A stretch of DNA of 64,000 bases from Syntrophopropionicum sp964397525 (GCA_964397525.1 CAYNIY010000004.1:16015-80014); one strand, 5' to 3'. Positions 41,217 to 49,431 are shown, counted from the first letter of the stretch. Numbers and translations are program-made. The notes: a model not told the origin generated them from the sequence alone.

Positions 41217-42809
41217 TTGACAACAACAAAAGATAATGTTAGTTTCGGTGGGCTGGACATTAACCGCAGGGTGTTTCAGGCTCTAGCCGAAATGGGTTTT
41301 GAAGAGCCCACACCGATCCAGTTGATGACTGTACCTCTGCTTCAGCAGGGCAGGGATGTGATTGGGCAGGCTCAGACCGGCACCGGTAAAACGGCGGCCT
41401 TTGGTATTCCCATCATAGAAATGGCCAATACAAGGTATGGCGGTGTACAGGCTCTGATCGTGACGCCAACGCGAGAGCTGGCCGTACAGGTGGCCGTGGA
41501 AATCTCGCGCATCGGTAAATACCGGCGGGTGCGAACCTTGCCTATTTACGGCGGGCAGGCGATCGACCGCCAGATCAGAGGGTTGAGACAGGGTGTGCAG
41601 GTGGTGATCGGTACCCCGGGACGTCTTCTGGATCATTTAAGCAGGAAAACACTGTCACTGGATAATGTAAAAGTTGTGGTACTGGATGAAGCTGACGAAA
41701 TGCTGGATATGGGATTTATCGACGATATTGAATCGATACTGCAGGCTACACCTGCAGAGCGTCAGACGCTGCTGTTTTCCGCTACAATACCTGAAGAAAT
41801 AAGACGGCTGGCCAGGAAATATTTAAAGAATCCGGAATTCATCACAGTCAGCAAGCAAAATTTGACTGTTCCTCTGATCGAACAGGTCTATTACGAAACC
41901 AGGGAACCTAACAAACTGGAAAGTTTGTGCCGTATCCTTGATTCCATGACCGTTACGCTGGCCATCATTTTCTGCAGAACAAAGCGTGGTGTGGATGAAC
42001 TTGTGGCAGGGATGCAGGCGAGGGGATACCCAGCGGCAGCGCTGCATGGTGATTTGAGCCAGTACCAGCGCGATCATGTCATGCGGCAGTTCCGTACCGG
42101 ACAGATCGACTACCTGGTGGCAACAGATGTTGCTGCGCGCGGTTTAGATATAGAAAACGTTTCACATGTTTTCAACTATGATGTGCCGCAGGACCCCGAG
42201 TTTTACATACACCGGATCGGCAGGACAGGCCGGGCGGGAAAGACCGGTATAGCGGTCACGCTGGTTAGTCCGCGCGATTACAAGCAGCTCAAACTCATTG
42301 AAAACCTGACCAGATCTCGTATCCGCCGCGAGAAACTGCCTTCCCAGGCGGATGTCCATGAACGGCAGAAAGAAGGAATCAGAGAAAGGCTGCAAAAGAT
42401 GCTTGAGGAAGGCAAGCTGGCCTATTACCGCAATATTATCGATTCTTTCGTGGATGAATATGATCCCATGGATGTAGCCGCCGCCGCTTTAAAGCTTTCA
42501 CTTGACCTGGACGAGGGCAGCGACAACCTGATAGTGGAATCTTTCGGCAATACAGGCGCCAGACCGGGTATGACCAGGCTCTTTATGACCATTGGCAGAA
42601 CTGATAATATTTCATCGGCCGACCTGGTTAGGGCGATCGCCCAAGAGACTGGTATTTCTGAAAGCAGTATCGGCAATATAAATATTTATGAAAAGTTCAC
42701 ATTTGTAGAGGTTCCGGAAGAATGGACCAATCGCGTCATAAGCTGCCTGCACCACCAAACGATCAGAGGGCGCCGCGTCAGCGTTGATCTGGCACGCGGC
42801 AGAAGTTAA
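41217..42809 (+). CDS. DEAD-box RNA helicase with DbpA-type RNA-binding domain
   Basis: ATP-dependent RNA helicase, 530 aa, probably acting in ribosome assembly or cold-stress RNA remodelling. Motifs: Q (PTPIQ), I AQTGTGKTA (52-60), Ia PTRELAVQV, II DEADEMLDMGF, III SAT, and VI HRIGRTGRAG. The C-terminal 75 residues (from LFMTIGRTDNISSADL) form a DbpA/CsdA-type RRM domain, which in DbpA and YxiN recognises 23S rRNA. The TTG start is 9 bases after GGGAGGA. An R2 repeat starts within 10 bases of the stop. Confidence 0.94.
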   Translation: MTTTKDNVSFGGLDINRRVFQALAEMGFEEPTPIQLMTVPLLQQGRDVIGQAQTGTGKTAAFGIPIIEMANTRYGGVQALIVTPTRELAVQVAVEISRIGKYRRVRTLPIYGGQAIDRQIRGLRQGVQVVIGTPGRLLDHLSRKTLSLDNVKVVVLDEADEMLDMGFIDDIESILQATPAERQTLLFSATIPEEIRRLARKYLKNPEFITVSKQNLTVPLIEQVYYETREPNKLESLCRILDSMTVTLAIIFCRTKRGVDELVAGMQARGYPAAALHGDLSQYQRDHVMRQFRTGQIDYLVATDVAARGLDIENVSHVFNYDVPQDPEFYIHRIGRTGRAGKTGIAVTLVSPRDYKQLKLIENLTRSRIRREKLPSQADVHERQKEGIRERLQKMLEEGKLAYYRNIIDSFVDEYDPMDVAAAALKLSLDLDEGSDNLIVESFGNTGARPGMTRLFMTIGRTDNISSADLVRAIAQETGISESSIGNINIYEKFTFVEVPEEWTNRVISCLHHQTIRGRRVSVDLARGRS

Positions 42810-42815
42810 AATGTG

Positions 42816-42844
42816 GGAAGCAGGGGGAAGGTTCTCTTGCTTCC
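42816..42844. repeat. R2-type unit at the helicase stop
   Basis: GGAAGCAGGGGGAAGGTTCT followed by CTTGCTTCC; arms GGAAGCA and TGCTTCC pair. The N run begins three bases later. Confidence 0.75.
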
Positions 42845-42847
42845 TTG

Positions 42848-42947
42848 NNNNNNNNNNNNNNNNNNNNNNNNNNNNNNNNNNNNNNNNNNNNNNNNNNNNN
42901 NNNNNNNNNNNNNNNNNNNNNNNNNNNNNNNNNNNNNNNNNNNNNNN
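42848..42947. other. Assembly gap of 100 N
   Basis: Placeholder of unknown true length inside a repeat island; the assembly probably broke on the repeats. Confidence 0.95.
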
Positions 42948-42956
42948 CAGAGGAAA

Positions 42957-42987
42957 GGGGACACACCTCCTTTGGAGGAATGTCCCC
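42957..42987. repeat. Hairpin family R1
   Basis: GGGGACA-CACCTCC-TTT-GGAGGAA-TGTCCCC, one loop base different from 34887-34917. Confidence 0.85.
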
Positions 42988-43044
42988 AAATAATGTCACC
43001 GAAAAATATGACGAATATATGTTCTAATTTATTTAAAATTAGTA

Positions 43045-43073
43045 TTGACAATAACCAGAATTAACCATATAAT
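43045..43073 (+). promoter_or_regulatory. Consensus sigma-A promoter of recA
   Basis: Perfect TTGACA (43045-43050), 17-base spacer, perfect TATAAT (43068-43073). The LexA box lies just downstream. Confidence 0.92.
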
Positions 43074-43086
43074 CTAAACATATACC

Positions 43087-43098
43087 GAACAGGTGTTC
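43087..43098. promoter_or_regulatory. LexA (DinR) SOS box
   Basis: GAAC-AGGT-GTTC matches the Gram-positive LexA consensus GAACN4GTTC exactly and is placed 13 bases after the -10, where bound LexA would block transcription of recA-recX. Confidence 0.92.
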
Positions 43099-43126
43099 AT
43101 GCCTGGGAAATAGGAGAGTGAAGTCA

Positions 43127-44170
43127 TTGTCTGATAAGCAAAAAGCATTAGATTCAGCTCTTATGCAAATCGAGCGGCAGTTTGGGAAAGGTTCGATCAT
43201 GAAGCTGGGAGAAGCATCAGCGAGAATCAGCATTGAAGTTATCCCCAGCGGAGCAATTGCCCTGGACATAGCCCTGGGGGTGGGAGGCGTGCCGCGAGGC
43301 CGGGTAATAGAAATATTTGGCCCGGAGTCATCCGGTAAAACCACAGTAGCACTACATATCATTGCAGAGGCGCAGAAAACAGGTGGCGAGGCTGCTTTTA
43401 TTGATGCCGAGCACGCCTTGGATCCGGCTTATGCCATGAATCTAGGGGTGGATATTGACAACCTGCTGGTATCTCAGCCGGATACAGGCGAACAGGCGCT
43501 GGAAATTGCTGAGGCTCTTGTACGCAGCGGAGCCATAGATGTTATTGTTGTCGATAGTGTTGCTGCGCTGGTGCCGCGTGCTGAAATAGAAGGAGAAATG
43601 GGTGACACCCACGTTGGGCTGCAGGCGCGTTTGATGTCTCAGGCTCTGCGCAAGCTTACAGGCGCTATCAGCAGGTCAAGGACCACGGTGATTTTTATCA
43701 ACCAGATTCGCGAAAAAGTAGGGGTGATATATGGCTCACCTGAAGTCACCACAGGCGGCCGGGCACTCAAATTTTACTCCTCAATGCGCATTGAGGTGCG
43801 AAAACAGGAAAACATAAAGCAAGGGACGGATATCATCGGCAGCCGCACGCGGGCCAAGGTGGTTAAGAACAAGGTAGCTCCGCCTTTTAAACATGCTGAT
43901 TTCGATATCATGTATGGTACCGGGATATCTAAAGAGGGCAGCATCCTGGATGTTGCCGCGGAGATGGACATAATCAACAAAAGCGGCTCCTGGTACTCCT
44001 ATCAGGAGAACAGGATAGGCCAAGGCCGGGAAAACGTCAAAGAATATCTCAAAGAACACCCCGAAATAACCAGCGAGATCGAGCAGAAAGTCCGCCTGGC
44101 ACTGAATATGGGCGGCTCAAAAGAGACGTCCGTTTCGGAGATTCCGGTTGAAGACCAGGAAGCCAAGTGA
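43127..44170 (+). CDS. recA: Recombinase RecA
   Basis: RecA forms filaments on single-stranded DNA for homologous recombination and triggers LexA self-cleavage. The 347 aa protein has Walker A GPESSGKT (65-72), VDSVAALVPRAEIEGEMGD, the DNA-binding loop segment and INQIREKVGVIYGSPE. The TTG at 43127 gives the family start (SDKQKALDSALMQIE) at 10 bases from AGGAG; a GTG at 43118 lies against that site. No intein or insertion. The stop overlaps the recX GTG (GTGA). Confidence 0.98.
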   Translation: MSDKQKALDSALMQIERQFGKGSIMKLGEASARISIEVIPSGAIALDIALGVGGVPRGRVIEIFGPESSGKTTVALHIIAEAQKTGGEAAFIDAEHALDPAYAMNLGVDIDNLLVSQPDTGEQALEIAEALVRSGAIDVIVVDSVAALVPRAEIEGEMGDTHVGLQARLMSQALRKLTGAISRSRTTVIFINQIREKVGVIYGSPEVTTGGRALKFYSSMRIEVRKQENIKQGTDIIGSRTRAKVVKNKVAPPFKHADFDIMYGTGISKEGSILDVAAEMDIINKSGSWYSYQENRIGQGRENVKEYLKEHPEITSEIEQKVRLALNMGGSKETSVSEIPVEDQEAK

Positions 44171-44622
44171 GCAGCGAAATAGATCGGGCCCGGTTATTTG
44201 CATATAAGCTGTTGGATTACCGTCCCCGTGCGGAGGTTGAACTGCAGCGGCGCCTTGAGCAAAAAGGATACTCTCAGGAAGTTGCCGAGATCACCATTAA
44301 TAATTTAAAGAGGCTGGGTTACATCGAAGACAGGGCCTTTGCCCGTTATTGGGTTAAAGTGCGATTTGGGAAAAAAGGCTGCTTTGCACTAAGGCAGGAG
44401 TTGCTGGGAAAGGGTGTTGATGCTGAAATCATAAATGAAATCCTGGCGGAGTTAGACCCTGAAGCAGAGCACAATTGTGCATTAAACATGGCGAAGAAAA
44501 AGATCAAGTATTGCAGTGGCGGATGCTCTTATTCACGCCTGGCAGGATTTCTTGGACGCAGGGGGTTTTCATCTGAAGTAATTTATAAAGTGTGTCAGGC
44601 TCTTCACCGCAGGGAGGGTTAA
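44167..44622 (+). CDS. recX: Regulatory protein RecX
   Basis: RecX binds and modulates RecA filaments. The 151 aa product shows the repeated three-helix pattern with LLDYRPRAEVELQRRLEQKG, IEDRAFARYWV and a C-terminal GFLGRRGFSSEVIYKV. Its GTG overlaps the recA stop by four bases, so it is co-expressed and SOS-controlled with recA. Short and divergent as usual for RecX; the position makes the call firm. Confidence 0.92.
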   Translation: MSSEIDRARLFAYKLLDYRPRAEVELQRRLEQKGYSQEVAEITINNLKRLGYIEDRAFARYWVKVRFGKKGCFALRQELLGKGVDAEIINEILAELDPEAEHNCALNMAKKKIKYCSGGCSYSRLAGFLGRRGFSSEVIYKVCQALHRREG

Positions 44623-44635
44623 GCGCCGTTAATTC

Positions 44636-44664
44636 TTGACAGTATTATGAAAAACCTGTACAAT
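44636..44664 (+). promoter_or_regulatory. Strong sigma-A promoter upstream of rny
   Basis: Perfect TTGACA (44636-44641), 17-base spacer, TACAAT (44659-44664). It lies about 255 bases before rny, much further than needed for a normal leader. Confidence 0.85.
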
Positions 44665-44671
44665 AATTCTG

Positions 44672-44876
44672 GTAGAAAATAGAATTGTATACTACTTTGT
44701 ACGGGTTTTATTATAGATAAAATCCAATAGTGTCGGGAGGCAGGAGTTTGGCTGGTTTTACCGGCCGAACTTTTAGATTATGCTCTTATAGAGGGCTGAT
44801 TTTCCTTACCTGGAACTGGACAAGTATATAAGTAGTATCAGTATGTTTTCTGCCGAGTTTACTCGGTGTTTTTTTT
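44672..44876 (+). ncRNA. Candidate leader RNA or sRNA before rny
   Basis: The stretch is bounded by a strong promoter and a rho-independent terminator and would give an RNA of about 205 bases. It contains at least two hairpins (GGTTTTAT/ATAAAATCC near 44704-44726, GGCTGG/CCGGCC near 44753-44772) and no open frame of note. None of the T-box, SAM, TPP or cobalamin core motifs is recognisable. It could be an attenuation leader controlling rny or a separate small RNA. Confidence 0.45.
44852..44876 (+). terminator. Terminator in the rny leader
   Basis: CCGAG/CTCGG around TTTA, then TG and eight T. It stands between the promoter at 44636 and the rny ribosome site, so rny depends on read-through, antitermination or another promoter. 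Confidence 0.8.
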
Positions 44877-44918
44877 GTAGTTTTAACTTAATATTATATT
44901 AATAAGGAGGTGAGTCGC

Positions 44919-46472
44919 ATGAATCTAGATTCAAATACTATTATTCAGATTATCATTCTAATCGGAGCTGCACTGCTGGCTTTTGGATTAGGATATTTTC
45001 TCAGGAAATATCTTGCGGAAGCGAAAATTACCTCTGCTGAGGCTGAAGCCAGGAAAATAATTGAAGAGGCTGATAAAGGGGCAGAAGCCAAGAAAAGAGA
45101 AGCAGTTCTCGAAGCAAAAGAAGAAGTACTGAAACTTCGCAATGATGTGGAAAGGGAGAACAGGGAGCGCAGGTCGGAGCTGCAGAGGCTTGAACGCCGC
45201 CTGGTGCAAAAAGAAGAAACTTTAGATCGCAAGGTCGATTCTATTGAAAAAAAGGAAGAGGGCTTAAACAAAAAGGAAGCAGAAATCGATGCTGTGAAAA
45301 CACAGCTGTCTGAAGTTTATAAGAGGCAGTTAAATGAACTGGAACGTATATCCGGCTTGACATCTGAAGATGCCAAACAGATTCTGTTAGCCGATATTGA
45401 AAAAGAAATCCAGCATGAAGCGGCTGTATTAATTAAAGACATAGAGAATAAAGCCAAGGAAGAGGGAGACAAACGTGCCCGTGAAATAGTTTCCCTGGCC
45501 ATTCAAAGATGTGCCGCTGATCATGTTGCTGAGGTGACAGTGGCGGTAATACCGCTGCCAAGTGATGAAATGAAAGGACGCATTATCGGCCGTGAAGGCA
45601 GGAATATAAGGGCCTTCGAAACCTTGACCGGCATAGACTTGATCATCGATGACACACCAGAAGCTGTCATATTATCCGGTTTTGATCCGATCCGCAGGGA
45701 AGTAGCCAGGATCGCCCTCGAAAAGCTGATTGTTGACGGCAGGATACACCCGGCCAGGATAGAAGAAATGGTCGAAAAGGCACAAAAAGAAGTCAGCAAC
45801 CAGATCAGAGAAGCAGGTGAACAAGCTTCCTTTGAGACCGGTGTACACGGGCTGCATCCCGAGATTATCACCCTCCTGGGAAGACTAAAATACCGTACTA
45901 GTTACGGGCAAAATGTCTTGAAGCACTCTGTTGAGGTTGCTCACCTGACTGGTTTAATGGCAGCAGAATTGGGCGTGGATATTCAAGTGGCCAAAAGAGC
46001 CGGGCTGCTGCATGACCTTGGAAAATCGGTGGATCACGAGGTAGAAGGTCCCCATGTGACCATTGGAGTTGATCTCGCCAAGAAATATCGTGAGTCGTAT
46101 GATGTTGTTCATGCCATTGCCGCTCACCACGGCGATGAAGAAGCCAAGACAATTATCGCTGTACTGGTACAGGCTGCTGATGCTGTATCCGCGGCCAGGC
46201 CGGGAGCTCGCAGAGAAACCCTGGAATCATATATTAAGCGCTTAACGAAACTTGAGGAAATTGCCAACTCCTTTGAAGGTGTGGATAAATCATTCGCCAT
46301 TCAGGCCGGACGCGAAGTGAGAATAATGGTCAAACCGGATAAAATTGACGATTTGTCGGCTATCCGGCTGGTACGGGAGATTGCCAACAGGATTGAAAAT
46401 GAACTGGATTATCCCGGCCAGATAAAAGTTGTTATTATCAGAGAGACCAGGGTGGTTGAGTACGCCAAGTAG
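44919..46472 (+). CDS. rny: Ribonuclease Y
   Basis: Membrane-anchored endoribonuclease that starts mRNA decay in Firmicutes. The 517 aa protein has one N-terminal membrane helix (about 8-28), a long charged coiled coil (about 30-200), a KH domain with GRIIGREGRNIRAFETLTG, and an HD domain with LLHDLGKSVDHE and AIAAHHGDEE. The ATG at 44919 is 8 bases after AAGGAGG; an upstream GTG overlaps that site. It lies beside ymdB, the conserved rny-ymdB pair. Confidence 0.97.
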   Translation: MNLDSNTIIQIIILIGAALLAFGLGYFLRKYLAEAKITSAEAEARKIIEEADKGAEAKKREAVLEAKEEVLKLRNDVERENRERRSELQRLERRLVQKEETLDRKVDSIEKKEEGLNKKEAEIDAVKTQLSEVYKRQLNELERISGLTSEDAKQILLADIEKEIQHEAAVLIKDIENKAKEEGDKRAREIVSLAIQRCAADHVAEVTVAVIPLPSDEMKGRIIGREGRNIRAFETLTGIDLIIDDTPEAVILSGFDPIRREVARIALEKLIVDGRIHPARIEEMVEKAQKEVSNQIREAGEQASFETGVHGLHPEIITLLGRLKYRTSYGQNVLKHSVEVAHLTGLMAAELGVDIQVAKRAGLLHDLGKSVDHEVEGPHVTIGVDLAKKYRESYDVVHAIAAHHGDEEAKTIIAVLVQAADAVSAARPGARRETLESYIKRLTKLEEIANSFEGVDKSFAIQAGREVRIMVKPDKIDDLSAIRLVREIANRIENELDYPGQIKVVIIRETRVVEYAK

Positions 46473-46530
46473 AAGTGTGCAATAAAAACCTGGAAACATT
46501 AATTAATATGTAATAATTCATGGTAAAAGG

Positions 46531-46582
46531 AAACATACCGCTGAGGGAGGTCACACCTTCCGCGCAGGTATGTTTTCTTGTT
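46531..46582 (+). terminator. Long hairpin between rny and ymdB
   Basis: AAACATACC (46531-46539) pairs with GGTATGTTT (46567-46575), with an inner GGGAGG/CCTTCC stem, then TCTTGTTTTG. It probably reduces read-through from rny. Confidence 0.75.
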
Positions 46583-46693
46583 TTGCTTTGGCAGGAATAA
46601 GCGTTAGAGCACAGAATCACTTAAAAACAGCTGTTTGCCTGCCGGGTAGAAGGCAAGGTGATGGTTTTTAATAAAAAACAGGAGGTCAAACAT

Positions 46694-47473
46694 TTGCGCC
46701 TGCTGGTTATCGGTGATATTGTCGGGCGTCCCGGACGCCGGGCAGTTAAGGAAAATGTGAGCAGTTTAAAAAAGGAATTTAAACTGGATTTTGTGATAGC
46801 AAACGGGGAGAATGCCGCCGGGGGCAAAGGCATTACCGAAGAGACCGCGAGAGAGCTGTTCTCAGCTGGTGTGGATGTGCTCACCATGGGCAACCATGTG
46901 TGGAATAAAAAAGAGGCATATGAATACATAGACAGGGAGACAAAAATCATCAGACCGGCCAATTTTCCACCTGGAGTGCCTGGTCTGGGAGCCGCAGTTT
47001 TTGATCTGCCAGGAGGAACTAATATAGGGATAATAAATATTGAGGGGCGGATATATCAACAGGCCATTGACTGCCCTTTCCGTAAGGCTGATGCTTTATT
47101 ATTAAAAATGAGGGAGAAAACCAGGATCATTATTGTTGATTTTCACGCGGAAGCCACTTCGGAAAAGGTGGCTATGGGATGGTACCTGTCGGGTAGGGTT
47201 TCTGCGGTTGTTGGCACCCACACACATGTGCAGACAGCGGATGAAAGAATTTTACCCGGTGGAACAGCTTATATCACAGATTTAGGTATGACGGGTCCTA
47301 TGGATTCAGTAATCGGGGTGAAAAAAGAAATCGCTATTCAAAAGTTCCTCACCCAGCTCCCTCAATATTTTGAGGTAGCAGCAGGGCCCTTTCAATTTAA
47401 TGGCGTTATTATAGACATCGATGACAGTACAGGTGAGGCTGTATCGATTGAACGTATCCAAAATTATGAATGA
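46694..47473 (+). CDS. ymdB: YmdB family metallophosphoesterase
   Basis: Phosphodiesterase of the YmdB family (calcineurin-like), 259 aa; the Bacillus protein hydrolyses 2',3'-cyclic nucleotides and affects biofilm and motility choice. Metal-binding motifs: VIGDIVGRPGRR, ANGENAAGGKG, MGNHVWNKKE, DFHAEATSEK and GTHTHVQTAD. The TTG start follows AGGAGGT by 8 bases and fits the family start (LRLLVIGDIVG). A longer in-frame ATG at 46658 overlaps no better site. Confidence 0.95.
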   Translation: MRLLVIGDIVGRPGRRAVKENVSSLKKEFKLDFVIANGENAAGGKGITEETARELFSAGVDVLTMGNHVWNKKEAYEYIDRETKIIRPANFPPGVPGLGAAVFDLPGGTNIGIINIEGRIYQQAIDCPFRKADALLLKMREKTRIIIVDFHAEATSEKVAMGWYLSGRVSAVVGTHTHVQTADERILPGGTAYITDLGMTGPMDSVIGVKKEIAIQKFLTQLPQYFEVAAGPFQFNGVIIDIDDSTGEAVSIERIQNYE

Positions 47474-47527
47474 TACTGTAATTAGTTAGAATATTATGAC
47501 TATAAATAAAATATTTGCAGCTGATTT

Positions 47528-47557
47528 AGAGGAATTTTATGGGCTTTCAGCGAAATA
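47528..47557 (+). promoter_or_regulatory. Sigma-H-like promoter of spoVS
   Basis: AGAGGAATT (47528-47536) fits the sigma-H -35 consensus RnAGGAwWW; after 12 bases AGCGAAATA (47549-47557) fits RnnGAATww with one mismatch. spoVS is sigma-H dependent in Bacillus. Confidence 0.6.
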
Positions 47558-47616
47558 TATTTTCATACAGGGCTTTGATAAGTTCTTTATAAGGCAATGA
47601 AGGGGGTTTAACGCAA

Positions 47617-47877
47617 ATGGATGTATTAAAAGTTTCAGCAAAATCCAACCCAAACGCTGTAGCCGGCGCCCTGGCAGGCGTGCTCCGTGAACGGGGTACT
47701 GCTGAAATGCAAGCGATCGGAGCTGGCGCACTAAATCAAGCAGTTAAAGCCGTTGCGATTGCCAGAGGTTTTGTTGCGCCAAGCGGAGTCGACCTGATTT
47801 GCGTACCAGCATTTACCGATATAATCATCGATGGTGAAGAAAGGACCGCCATCAAACTTATTGTAGAGCCCAGATAG
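47617..47877 (+). CDS. spoVS: Stage V sporulation protein S
   Basis: Small DNA/RNA-binding-like (Alba-type) protein of 86 aa required for normal sporulation in Bacillus. It is almost canonical over its length: MDVLKVSAKSNPNAVAGALA, GAGALNQAVKAVAIARGF and IDGEERTAIKLIVEPR. GAAGGGGGT precedes the ATG. It carries its own terminator. Its presence supports a spore-forming host, though SpoVS also occurs in some non-sporulating relatives. Confidence 0.96.
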   Translation: MDVLKVSAKSNPNAVAGALAGVLRERGTAEMQAIGAGALNQAVKAVAIARGFVAPSGVDLICVPAFTDIIIDGEERTAIKLIVEPR

Positions 47878-47897
47878 AAAGCCGAAAAAATATAATA

Positions 47898-47940
47898 AAA
47901 ACCTGTTTATTATTTTCTTCAATAAACGGGTTTTATTTTT
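47898..47940 (+). terminator. Terminator after spoVS
   Basis: AAAACCTGTTTATT pairs with AATAAACGGGTTTT (one G:T) around ATTTTCTTC, then ATTTTTT. Confidence 0.85.
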
Positions 47941-47960
47941 TCCAAATGGGAAGGTGCAAT

Positions 47961-49127
47961 ATGAATAAGGCAAAACGTATGGACAGCCTGTCTTCGGGAA
48001 TATTTAATGATATGGATGAAAAGAAAAGGGTATTTGAAGCAAAAGGGATTGAGGTGATCAATCTCGGTGTGGGCAGCCCTGACCTGCCACCTGCCTCGCA
48101 CATAATGGAGGCTTTGCAGACATCAGTCGGCAATCCCATGAATTATTCATATTCTCTGGGCGGTACGCCCCGTCTTTACGAAGCTGCAGCAGGCTGGTAC
48201 AACAGGCGTTTTAATGTTGATCTGAATCCGGAAAATGAAATTCTTGCCTTGATGGGCTCACAGGACGGGTTGGCTCACTTGGCTATGGCTTACATTGACC
48301 CGGGTGACGCAGCCCTCATCCCTGACCCCGGCTATCCTATTTACAGTTTCAGTATTCTTATGGCCCAGGGGGAAGTTTGCCCCATGCCGCTGCTGGCAAA
48401 AAATAAATTCCTGCCGGATTTATCAGCTATTCCAGAGAATATAGCAAAAAAATCAAAAATGATCTGGCTCAACTATCCAAATAATCCGACTGCTGCTGTT
48501 GCTGACAGGGATTTTTTCAAAGGCGTGGTGGAATTTGCCTGCAAGTATGACATATTGGTCTGTCATGATGTGGCCTATGCTGAGTTGGCATATGACAATT
48601 ATAAACCGATGAGCTTTCTGGAGGTAGATGGCGCCAAAGAGGTGGGCGTCGAGTTTTACTCCCTGTCAAAAACATATAATATGGCCGGCTGCCGGCTTGG
48701 TTTTATGGTAGGGAACAAAGATGTAATTTCCAACCTGTCTTTAATTAAATCAAATATAGATTACGGTGTGTTTTTTGCAGTGCAGGAAGCAGGGATCGCT
48801 GCCCTTTCCGGACCTCAGGACTGCGTCAGGGATACGGCCAGGACATACCAGCGGCGAAGAGATGTACTGGTTAATGGTTTGGCTGAAATCGGCTGGAACA
48901 TACCAAAACCAAGCGCTTCCATGTTCATCTGGGCGCCCCTGCCGCCGGGATATTCATCTTCAAATGATTTTGTTTCTGATTTATTGGAGAAGGCAGGAGT
49001 TATTGTCATTCCGGGTGAGGCCTTTGGCAAACAGGGTGAGGGTTACGTGAGAATGGCGATGGTTAAAGATGAAACATTGCTGACAGAAGCTGTCCACCGG
49101 ATACGTCAGAATTTCTCTTTTAAATAG
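47961..49127 (+). CDS. PLP aminotransferase, LL-diaminopimelate type
   Basis: Fold-type I aminotransferase of 388 aa. It shows INLGVGSPDLPPASHI, YSYSLGGTPRLYEAAAGWY, NYPNNPTAA, HDVAYAELAYD and the PLP lysine in YSLSKTYNMAGCRLGF. The sequence resembles the LL-diaminopimelate aminotransferases that Peptococcaceae use in place of the succinylase route. dapB, asd and dapA elsewhere in the window fit this use. The ATG at 47961 follows GGGAAGGTG. Another aminotransferase specificity of the same subfamily cannot be excluded. Confidence 0.75.
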   Translation: MNKAKRMDSLSSGIFNDMDEKKRVFEAKGIEVINLGVGSPDLPPASHIMEALQTSVGNPMNYSYSLGGTPRLYEAAAGWYNRRFNVDLNPENEILALMGSQDGLAHLAMAYIDPGDAALIPDPGYPIYSFSILMAQGEVCPMPLLAKNKFLPDLSAIPENIAKKSKMIWLNYPNNPTAAVADRDFFKGVVEFACKYDILVCHDVAYAELAYDNYKPMSFLEVDGAKEVGVEFYSLSKTYNMAGCRLGFMVGNKDVISNLSLIKSNIDYGVFFAVQEAGIAALSGPQDCVRDTARTYQRRRDVLVNGLAEIGWNIPKPSASMFIWAPLPPGYSSSNDFVSDLLEKAGVIVIPGEAFGKQGEGYVRMAMVKDETLLTEAVHRIRQNFSFK

Positions 49128-49204
49128 AGATACAAGCTGCCTGACATATATTGATATCGTTAAAAGGAATTATTATAAACTTCATAGAATATAAAAAATA
49201 TACT

Positions 49205-49325
49205 TTCCACAGGCGCCTTGTCAATAGGCAAACAGGGGAATCAGGTCAGAGCCTGAGCGGTCCCGCCACTGTGACCGGTAAAACCCAGCAATTACCGGAA
49301 GCCAGGATACCTGTCTGTGGATTCC
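49205..49325 (+). promoter_or_regulatory. Cobalamin riboswitch
   Basis: The core is clear: GGGGAATCAGGT, CCCGCCACTGTGA and the B12 box GAAGCCAGGATACCTG. It precedes the cobU-cobC cluster on the same strand; adenosylcobalamin binding would repress it. Confidence 0.93.
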
Positions 49326-49380
49326 AGCCGGAAGTCCTTCGCGGTAAAGGGGATGGCGGGTAATACAGCCCGTTATGCCT

Positions 49381-49410
49381 CCCCGGTTTACACAGCCGGG
49401 GAAAAATTTT
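49381..49410 (+). terminator. Expression-platform hairpin of the B12 riboswitch
   Basis: CCCCGG/CCGGGG around TTTACACAG, then AAAAATTTT, ending 22 bases before cobU. It is weak as a terminator because A residues precede the T-run, so translation control is also possible. Confidence 0.55.
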
Positions 49411-49431
49411 ATAGGTACTGGTTGGTGTAAA

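Larger units (their letters stand above)
42810..43044. repeat. Repeat island and gap between helicase gene and recA promoter
   Basis: It holds an R2 unit at the helicase stop, 100 N, the hairpin end of an R1 unit, and AT-rich sequence leading into the recA promoter. No gene is seen; frames across the N run are not real. Confidence 0.85.

Noticed and set aside
42612..43064. Several frames on both strands across the 42848-42947 gap
   Set aside because: They exist only because N runs contain no stop codons.
44672..44876. T-box, TPP, SAM or cobalamin riboswitch before rny
   Set aside because: None of the conserved core sequences of these classes could be found; kept only as a candidate leader RNA.
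49151..49363. 70-codon frame in front of cobU
   Set aside because: It lies within the cobalamin riboswitch.
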